A DNA stretch of 7,451 nt, from positions 1 through 7,451 of the forward strand of contig JANOBJ010000252.1 in NCBI GenBank assembly GCA_031411575.1, written 5' to 3'. This DNA is from JANOBJ01 sp031411575 (lineage in GTDB: Bacteria > Pseudomonadota > Gammaproteobacteria > Burkholderiales > Burkholderiaceae_C). The position numbers were made by a program, and so were the translations under genes. Positions 1 through 5,845 of this stretch are shown here, piece after piece. How positions within the stretch are numbered: position 1 is the stretch's first letter; the number at the start of each line of letters is the position of its first letter. The notes beneath the pieces are model-generated. The model had not been told where the DNA came from and did no database searches. It saw only the letters and a list, made by a program, of their open reading frames with translations.

Positions 1-1496
<1,496 letters not shown>

Positions 1497-1503
1497 CAGG
1501 GGT

Positions 1504-1509
1504 CTCCTT
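1504..1509 (-). promoter_or_regulatory. Ribosome binding site of katG
   Basis: Read on the minus strand this is AAGGAG, seven bases before the ATG at 1496. It is the strongest Shine-Dalgarno match in the window and fixes the katG start. Confidence 0.8.
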
Positions 1510-1578
1510 GGTGGCAGTTGGTAAGCTTCCGACAGGCAATGGTGCCGAGACAGCGTCAATTTGTGAAGTCAATTGAAC

Positions 1579-1604
1579 CGATTGTTACGATAGTTTTTAT
1601 CTAA
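1579..1604. promoter_or_regulatory. Candidate OxyR-type binding site between katG and the AhpD-like gene
   Basis: The classical OxyR pattern is four tetranucleotides, ATAG and CTAT alternating, with seven-base spacers. Three consecutive quarter-sites are visible: CGAT (1579-1582), ATAG (1590-1593) and CTAA (1601-1604), each separated by exactly seven bases. The central half-site also carries the expected internal T and A (ATAG-N-T-NNN-A-N-CTA). The fourth slot, GTCA at 1568-1571, does not match. The site lies 83-108 bases upstream of the katG start. It directly precedes a minus-strand TTGACT (1567-1572) that could serve as a -35 element, although no good -10 follows. On the plus strand the site covers the spacer and -10 region of a weak candidate promoter (TTGAAC 1573-1578, TTTATC 1596-1601) for the AhpD-like gene. 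OxyR control of katG is well known in proteobacteria; its action here is inferred. Confidence 0.4.
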
Positions 1605-1612
1605 ATATGAAC

Positions 1613-1616
1613 GGAG
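1613..1616 (+). promoter_or_regulatory. Ribosome binding site choosing the start at 1622
   Basis: GGAG lies five bases before the ATG at 1622, a usable Shine-Dalgarno spacing. The alternative in-frame ATG at 1607 has only AT-rich sequence before it, so 1622 is preferred for the AhpD-like gene. Confidence 0.6.
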
Positions 1617-1621
1617 CCACG

Positions 1622-2206
1622 ATGAACCGCTACCCCGCCCCGGCCCTTGCCGACCTGCCCGACGACATCAAGGCCAAGGTACTGGAGGTGCAGGAGAAAG
1701 CCGGCTTCGTGCCCAACGTGTTCCTGGCGTTTGCGCGGCGCCCGGCCGAATGGCGCGCGTTCTTCGCGTACCACGACGCGCTGATGGTGCCGGAATCGGT
1801 CGGGCGCACCAGCGGCCTGACCAAGGGCGACCGCGAGATGATTGTCACCACCACCAGCGCGGCCAACAACTGCCTGTACTGCGTGGTGGCGCACGGGGCC
1901 ATCCTGCGCATATACGAGAAGAAACCGTTGGTGGCCGATCAGGTGGCCGTCAACTACAAAAAGGCCGACATCACGCCGCGCCAGATGGCGATGCTGGACT
2001 TCGCGATGAAGGTCTGCCTGCATTCCGACGAGGTCAATGACGCCGACTTTGCGCCGCTGCACGCGCACGGCTTTTCCGACGAAGACATCTGGGATATCGC
2101 GGCCATCACCGCGTTCTTTGGTCTGTCAAACCGCATGGCCAGTTTCAGCAACATGCTGCCCAACCCCGAGTTTTATCTGATGGGGCGGGTGCCGAAGGCG
2201 AAGTGA
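1622..2206 (+). CDS. AhpD-like peroxidase-related enzyme (carboxymuconolactone decarboxylase family)
   Basis: Protein of 194 residues in the AhpD/CMD fold, of the type annotated as uncharacterized peroxidase-related enzyme. The core motif EMIVTTTSAANNCLYCVVAH carries the redox pair Cys84 and Cys87 (CxxC) and His91, with Glu72 upstream, as in the AhpD proton-relay active site. The N-terminal stretch LADLPDDIKAKVLEVQEK and the C-terminal FFGLSNRMA and FYLMGRVPKAK are typical of this subfamily. There is no signal peptide, so it should act in the cytoplasm, probably as a thiol-dependent hydroperoxidase or disulfide reductase; the true substrate is unknown. It is divergent from katG across a 125-base gap with an OxyR-like dyad, which supports a role in peroxide defence. 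The start at 1622 is chosen over the ATG at 1607 because of GGAG at 1613. A palindromic repeat begins directly after the TGA. Confidence 0.93.
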   Translation: MNRYPAPALADLPDDIKAKVLEVQEKAGFVPNVFLAFARRPAEWRAFFAYHDALMVPESVGRTSGLTKGDREMIVTTTSAANNCLYCVVAHGAILRIYEKKPLVADQVAVNYKKADITPRQMAMLDFAMKVCLHSDEVNDADFAPLHAHGFSDEDIWDIAAITAFFGLSNRMASFSNMLPNPEFYLMGRVPKAK

Positions 2207-2264
2207 TTGCTACTATTTATATAGCAATAAATGACCGCTGTACAAGGACGATAGGCACTTTTGG
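2206..2264 (+). repeat. AT-rich palindromic intergenic repeat, copy 1
   Basis: The dyad TTGCTA (2207-2212), nine bases, TAGCAA (2222-2227) extends by one outer A-T pair. It is followed by AAATGACCGC (2229-2238) and a tail containing AAGGAC and a T run near 2259. Copy 2 at 4448 has the same arms, the same nine-base spacing and the same ten-base flank; 26 of 32 aligned bases from the dyad onward agree. The element starts at the stop codon of the AhpD-like gene and fills the gap up to the probable start of the FGE-fold gene. It resembles the dispersed intergenic palindromes common in Comamonadaceae; that link is from memory. Confidence 0.75.
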
Positions 2265-2265
2265 C

Positions 2266-3033
2266 ATGAAACTGAGGATGAAAAGCATCTGGAGGCGGTC
2301 GGTCCCGCTGGCGCCCGCCTGGCTGCTGTGGATCGGCGCGGCGTTGGCGCAAACGGTGCCTGCGCCGGGCGACAGCATGCAGCCGGTCGGACGCTTTGCG
2401 ATGGACCGCGCTGAAGTCACCATCGGCCAGTTTGCCCGGTTTGTGGCCGCCACGGCGACCGTGACCGCCGCCGAAAAAGCCGGTGGCGGCAGCACCTACG
2501 AAGCCGGCTGGGAACAGCGCAAGGGCTGGACCTGGCGCGCACCCTTTGGCAAGCCAGGAGGCCCGAACGAGCCCGCGGTGCACGTAACGCACAGCGAGGC
2601 GCAAGCCTTTTGTCAGTGGGCCGGCAAGCGCCTGCCCACTGACGCCGAATGGGGCGAAGCGGCCTACACCGAACGCCGGGCATCACCCCCGGCGGGTTTC
2701 GTCACCGGCAAGACCTACCGCTACCCCACAGGCGACAGCCCGCAGGGCGCCAACTGCACAGACTGCGGCACGGTGAAAACGGTGGCCGCCGCTGTGACGT
2801 CGCGCGGGCGCGGTCATGCCGAAGCTGGCACCACGAGAGCTGGCGTCAACGGCCTGTACGACATGGGTGGCAATGCCTGGGAATGGGTGGACAGCGGGCC
2901 CGGCAGCGACCAACGCACGCGCGGCGGTTCGTGGTGGTATGGCTCGGAGCAGATGCGTGGCGACCACGTGCAGGCCAAACCCGCCGACACCGCGGTGGTC
3001 TACATCGGGTTTCGCTGCGCCAGAAGCCTCTAG
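2266..3033 (+). CDS. Secreted FGE-sulfatase (SUMF1/EgtB/PvdO) fold protein, catalytic cysteines absent
   Basis: Protein of 255 residues with an N-terminal signal peptide: basic MKLRMKSIWRR, a hydrophobic stretch, and a likely cut after ALA at residue 28. Mature export to the periplasm is expected. The FGE-sulfatase domain fills the rest: DRAEVTIGQFARF near residue 48, AFCQWAGKRLPTDAEWGEAA near 115-133, GLYDMGGNAWEW at 196-207, RGGSWW near 219-224 and the closing IGFRCARS. In true formylglycine-generating enzymes two cysteines follow the GGS motif; here those places hold Tyr225 and Met230, so sulfatase activation is unlikely. A CxxC pair (Cys164, Cys167) is present. No sulfatase gene is nearby. 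The family also includes EgtB and PvdO-like proteins, so the function is open. The start is uncertain: 2266 and 2278 both lack a good Shine-Dalgarno, and a GTG at 2203 would place the palindromic repeat inside the gene. Confidence 0.88.
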   Translation: MKLRMKSIWRRSVPLAPAWLLWIGAALAQTVPAPGDSMQPVGRFAMDRAEVTIGQFARFVAATATVTAAEKAGGGSTYEAGWEQRKGWTWRAPFGKPGGPNEPAVHVTHSEAQAFCQWAGKRLPTDAEWGEAAYTERRASPPAGFVTGKTYRYPTGDSPQGANCTDCGTVKTVAAAVTSRGRGHAEAGTTRAGVNGLYDMGGNAWEWVDSGPGSDQRTRGGSWWYGSEQMRGDHVQAKPADTAVVYIGFRCARSL

Positions 3034-3067
3034 CGCCTCCCCGCAGAGTCGCGACCACCGCCTGAAT

Positions 3068-4348
3068 TCAGCGCGCGATGCGCAGCAGTTTGCCGTTGGC
3101 CGCGTCGTCCGTGAGCAGCCACAGCGCACCATCGGGGCCCTGGCGCACATCGCGGATGCGTTCGCCGCGATCGGCCAGCAGGCGCTCGCGCGCGGTCACG
3201 GTGTTGCCGCTGAGCGTGAGGCGCCACAGCGACGTGCCCGCGAGCGCGCCGACAAACAGGCTGCCGCGCCACTCGGGGATGCGGTCACCGGTGTAAAAGG
3301 CCATGCCGCTGGGCGCCATCGACGATTTGGCGCCGCCGGTCCAGGCCGAGCCATTGATGGTTTCCCAGTAGCTCACCGGCTGCTCCATGCCCGCCTGCGC
3401 TGTGCCCACGCCCACCGGCGTGGTGGTGCCGTACTCCTGCCCGTAGCTGATGACCGGCCAGCCGTAGTTGCGCCCAGCCAGTGTGCGGTTCACTTCATCG
3501 CCGCCCTGCGGGCCGTGTTCGTTCGTCCACAGCTCGCCGGTGGCCGGGTTGAGGGCCGCGCCCTGCGGGTTGCGGTGGCCGTAGCTCCACAGCGCCGCCT
3601 GGGCGCCGGGCGTGCTCCATGGCGGATTGCCAGGCGCGGGCGCGCCGTCAGTGGTGATGCGCGCGACCTTGCCGTTGCCGCGCGCCACGTCTTGCGCAAA
3701 GCCGCGCTGGGTGTCGAGCTGGCGGTCGCCCATGGTGACGAACAGATGACCGGCAGTATCAAACACCAGCCGAGAACCATAGTGGCCCGTGCTCGCCACC
3801 TTGGGGCTCTGCCGGTAGATGACGGTGAGGTTGCCCAGCGTACGGGTGGCGACGTCGAGCTCTGCCCGCGCCACCGCGGTGCCGTTGAGCGCGGCGTTGG
3901 CCGCATCGCGCTCGGAGAAGCTGAAGTACACACGCCGGTTGCTGGCAAATGCCGGGTCCACCACCACGTCGAGCAGGCCGCCTTGCCCGGCCGCGTCCAC
4001 TGCGGGCAGGCCGGTGACGAAGGCCGAGCCGCTGCCGTCCGCCGCCATCAGCCGCAAGCGGCCCGGCCGTTCGGTGATGAGCATGCGGCCGTCCGGCAAA
4101 AAGGCCAGGCTCCAGGGGTTGCCCAGGCCGGTGGCGACCTCGGTCAGCGCCTGGGTGCCCAGCGGCACGGTCAGGGTACTGCCATCGGGGTTGGTGGTGG
4201 TGACGGGGTTCACGCCCACTGACACGGTGGTGCTGCCAACCGTGCCGCTGGCGCCGCCGCCGCAGCCGGTCAGGGCCAGCAAAGCCGCAAGCACCAAGCC
4301 AACGCCGGCCCTGCTCGCCCACCGAATCAATCCTGTATGAACATTCAT
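3068..4348 (-). CDS. PQQ-dependent aldose sugar dehydrogenase-like lipoprotein (YliI/Asd family)
   Basis: Protein of 426 residues. The N-terminus MNVHTGLIRWASRAG and the hydrophobic run end in the lipobox LTGC, so Cys29 should be lipidated after signal peptidase II cleavage. The mature protein would be anchored in a membrane, facing the periplasm. The rest is a six-bladed propeller of the soluble glucose/aldose dehydrogenase family: GNPWSLAFLPDGRMLITERPG near 77-97, His189 in STGHYGSRLVF (the catalytic-base region), YGHRNPQG at 256-263, TNEHGPQGGDE near 275-285, NYGWP at 294-298 and APSGMAFYTGD near 345. Known relatives oxidise aldoses with PQQ and calcium and pass electrons to the respiratory chain; the substrate here is unknown. 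No PQQ synthesis gene is in the window. A GTG at 4381 would extend it by 11 residues, but the ATG at 4348 gives a normal lipoprotein signal. It converges on the FGE-fold gene, with 34 bases between them and no clear terminator. Confidence 0.92.
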   Translation of the reverse strand: MNVHTGLIRWASRAGVGLVLAALLALTGCGGGASGTVGSTTVSVGVNPVTTTNPDGSTLTVPLGTQALTEVATGLGNPWSLAFLPDGRMLITERPGRLRLMAADGSGSAFVTGLPAVDAAGQGGLLDVVVDPAFASNRRVYFSFSERDAANAALNGTAVARAELDVATRTLGNLTVIYRQSPKVASTGHYGSRLVFDTAGHLFVTMGDRQLDTQRGFAQDVARGNGKVARITTDGAPAPGNPPWSTPGAQAALWSYGHRNPQGAALNPATGELWTNEHGPQGGDEVNRTLAGRNYGWPVISYGQEYGTTTPVGVGTAQAGMEQPVSYWETINGSAWTGGAKSSMAPSGMAFYTGDRIPEWRGSLFVGALAGTSLWRLTLSGNTVTARERLLADRGERIRDVRQGPDGALWLLTDDAANGKLLRIAR

Positions 4349-4447
4349 GGACGCCAAGCCTAGCGGAAGCGCTGCGGCCACGCTGCAAGCGATTGAAAGC
4401 GTTTGTGACGGCGCAGCGAACGCCCGGACTGTGCAGCGGATCGGTGA

Positions 4448-4510
4448 TTTTTTGCTATATTATTTATAGCAAAAAATGACCGCCCGACGAGGACATCAAG
4501 GCGATTTGAC
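4448..4510 (+). repeat. AT-rich palindromic intergenic repeat, copy 2
   Basis: A perfect 12-base inverted repeat, TTTTTTGCTATA (4448-4459) and TATAGCAAAAAA (4465-4476), surrounds the five-base loop TTATT. The flank AAATGACCGC (4474-4483) and a GAGGAC tail match copy 1 at 2206 in the same orientation. Copy 2 lies between the thioesterase gene and the PQQ lipoprotein gene, in the opposite sense to both. The hairpin has T and A runs as its outer arms, so it could also stop transcription, but it lacks a GC-rich stem. Confidence 0.78.
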
Positions 4511-4524
4511 CCAAAAACGGGTCA
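4507..4524 (-). terminator. Short hairpin at the stop of the thioesterase gene (weak terminator candidate)
   Basis: TGACCC and GGGTCA form a six-pair stem around a six-base loop, and the stop codon lies in one arm. On the minus strand the hairpin follows the last thioesterase codons. No T-tract follows, so rho-independent termination here alone is doubtful; the palindromic repeat just beyond may contribute. Confidence 0.3.
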
Positions 4525-4941
4525 GCTGACGATCTGCCGCAGCCACTCGGGCAAGGTGCGCGCTTTCTGGCTCGGGAAATCCACCCAGATCGTGGTGGCG
4601 CCGCCCGCAGCGCACACCACGCCCGGCGCATCGGCGCGCTCCAGCGTGCACCAGGTCTCAAAGGTGGTGCGGCCGGGATCGCTCACGTACATCGTCACGC
4701 GCACGTCACCGGGATACTCAAGCTGCTTGTAGAAATTGCAGAACGCATTGACGATGACCAGCCCCTCGCCTTCGGGGTTGAGCATGGCGCCGATGCTGCT
4801 GAACCACTCGATCCGCGCGATTTCCAGGTAGCGGAAGTAGCTGGTGTTGTTGACGTGGCCCATCGCGTCCATGTCGCCCCAGCGGATGGGGACGGTCATT
4901 TCGTGGACGCGTTTCTTGTGTTCAGGGATCTCGATTTTCAT
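4522..4941 (-). CDS. Hotdog-fold acyl-CoA thioesterase (4HBT / YbgC-FadM type)
   Basis: Protein of 139 residues, the normal length for a single hotdog domain. It should hydrolyse an acyl-CoA thioester to free acid and CoA in the cytoplasm. The signature RWGDMDAMGHVNNTSYFRYLE sits at residues 20-40. Asp25 aligns with the catalytic Asp17 of Pseudomonas 4-hydroxybenzoyl-CoA thioesterase, and His29, Asn31, Asn32 and Tyr35 follow the FadM/YbgC pattern. The second half has the expected strand pattern with FYKQLEYPGDVRV and TIWVDF. Which acyl group it prefers (long-chain, hydroxyaroyl or other) cannot be read from the sequence. It starts nine bases after the stop of the short-chain dehydrogenase on the same strand and has no clear Shine-Dalgarno of its own, so the two genes are probably co-transcribed and translationally coupled. 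Confidence 0.93.
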   Translation of the reverse strand: MKIEIPEHKKRVHEMTVPIRWGDMDAMGHVNNTSYFRYLEIARIEWFSSIGAMLNPEGEGLVIVNAFCNFYKQLEYPGDVRVTMYVSDPGRTTFETWCTLERADAPGVVCAAGGATTIWVDFPSQKARTLPEWLRQIVS

Positions 4942-4950
4942 GTGAAGACA

Positions 4951-5733
4951 CTAGACGCCAAAACCGTCGTCAGCCGCAATCACTGCGCCATTGATGAAAT
5001 GGCTTTCCTTGGAGCACAGCATCACGATCAGCGCATCCAGATCCTGCGGCTGGCCCACGCGCTTGCGCGGCAGCATCTGAATGAGCTTCTGGCCCTGCTC
5101 GGTCTGCCAGTGGTGGTGGTTGATCTCGGTGTCGATATAGCCCGGGCAGATGGCGTTGACGTTGATGCCAAAGCGCCCCCACTCCAGCGCCATCGCCTTG
5201 GTCATCTGCACCACGGCCGCCTTGCTCATGCAGTACACGCCGATCTGCGGCAGCACCTTCAGGCCCGCCATGCTGGCAATGTTGATGATGCGCCCGCCAA
5301 TGTAGGTGCCGGGCGCCGCGCCCTTGGCGCGCGCCAGCATCCGCTTGCCCACCTCCTGCGCCACGAAGAACGCGCCTTTGACGTTGGTGTCGAAGACATA
5401 GTTGTAGTCCTGTTCGCTCACGTCCTGGATGCGCTGCGTGGTGCTCACGCCCGAGTTGTTGACCAGGATGTCGATCGAGCCGACCTCGGTCTCGGCGTGC
5501 GCCACCGCCGATTTGACGGAGGCGTGGCTGGTCACGTCGAGTTCGATCACATGCGCGTCGCCGCCCTCGCCTTCGATGCGCGCGCGCAATTCCTTGAGTT
5601 TTTCCACCCGGCGGCTGGCCAGCACCACGGCGGCGCCGGCGCGTGCCAGCGTGCGCGCAAACTGGGCGCCCAGCCCGCTGGACGCGCCCGTCACCAGCGC
5701 CACGCGCCCCGAAAGATCGATGCTGTAGGCCAT
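4951..5733 (-). CDS. Short-chain dehydrogenase/reductase (classical SDR, FabG-like)
   Basis: Cytoplasmic NAD(P)-dependent oxidoreductase of 260 residues, a full-length classical SDR. The nucleotide-binding motif TGASSGLG is at 15-22, the NNSG motif at 92-95 and Asn117 in DTNVKG. The catalytic set is Ser154 (NIASMAG), Tyr167 and Lys171 (YCMSK). Two arginines after the second strand (Ser40-Arg41-Arg42) suggest NADP(H) preference. CPGYIDTEI near 196-204 is the usual segment before the substrate lid. The ATG at 5733 is preceded by GGAG (5743-5746 on the minus strand) with nine bases between. It is the first gene of a pair with the acyl-CoA thioesterase and is divergent from the ETF-QO gene. This context hints at a 3-oxoacyl or 3-hydroxyacyl-CoA substrate, but many SDRs share these motifs, so the substrate is an inference only. 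Confidence 0.93.
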   Translation of the reverse strand: MAYSIDLSGRVALVTGASSGLGAQFARTLARAGAAVVLASRRVEKLKELRARIEGEGGDAHVIELDVTSHASVKSAVAHAETEVGSIDILVNNSGVSTTQRIQDVSEQDYNYVFDTNVKGAFFVAQEVGKRMLARAKGAAPGTYIGGRIINIASMAGLKVLPQIGVYCMSKAAVVQMTKAMALEWGRFGINVNAICPGYIDTEINHHHWQTEQGQKLIQMLPRKRVGQPQDLDALIVMLCSKESHFINGAVIAADDGFGV

Positions 5734-5845
5734 TTAGAGAGTCTCCACGAAAGTATGCGAATGGCTTTATTGTGACAGTGCGGCCCGCCTGTCGCGCATA
5801 AAATCGCGTTCGCGTTTGACAACTTCCCCACCCAGCGAGAACCCC
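5734..5845. promoter_or_regulatory. Divergent promoter region between the SDR gene and the ETF-QO gene
   Basis: This 112-base gap must hold start signals for both directions. On the plus strand TAAAAT (5799-5804) resembles a -10 element. The nearest -35-like match, GTGACA (5772-5777), is 21 bases before it, too far for a standard sigma-70 promoter. A perfect TTGACA at 5816-5821 has no -10 at the right distance and lies too near the ETF-QO start. No operator or strong hairpin was seen, so exact promoters remain unassigned. Confidence 0.35.

Noticed and set aside
1607..1621. Upstream ATG as start of the AhpD-like protein
   Set aside because: It has no Shine-Dalgarno and adds five residues not expected in the family, while the ATG at 1622 has GGAG at five bases.
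3062..3071. Ten-base palindrome CTGAATTCAG at the end of the PQQ lipoprotein gene
   Set aside because: It overlaps the stop codon, has no loop or T-tract, and a palindrome of this length can occur by chance; it does not look like a terminator.
2816..4222. A plus-strand reading frame of 468 codons over the PQQ lipoprotein gene
   Set aside because: It overlaps the end of the FGE-fold gene and runs antisense to a clear family member, with a composition typical of a shadow frame.
5816..5821. Perfect TTGACA as a -35 element for the ETF-QO gene
   Set aside because: The position 17 bases downstream is GC-rich with no -10 match, and it would fall at the start codon.
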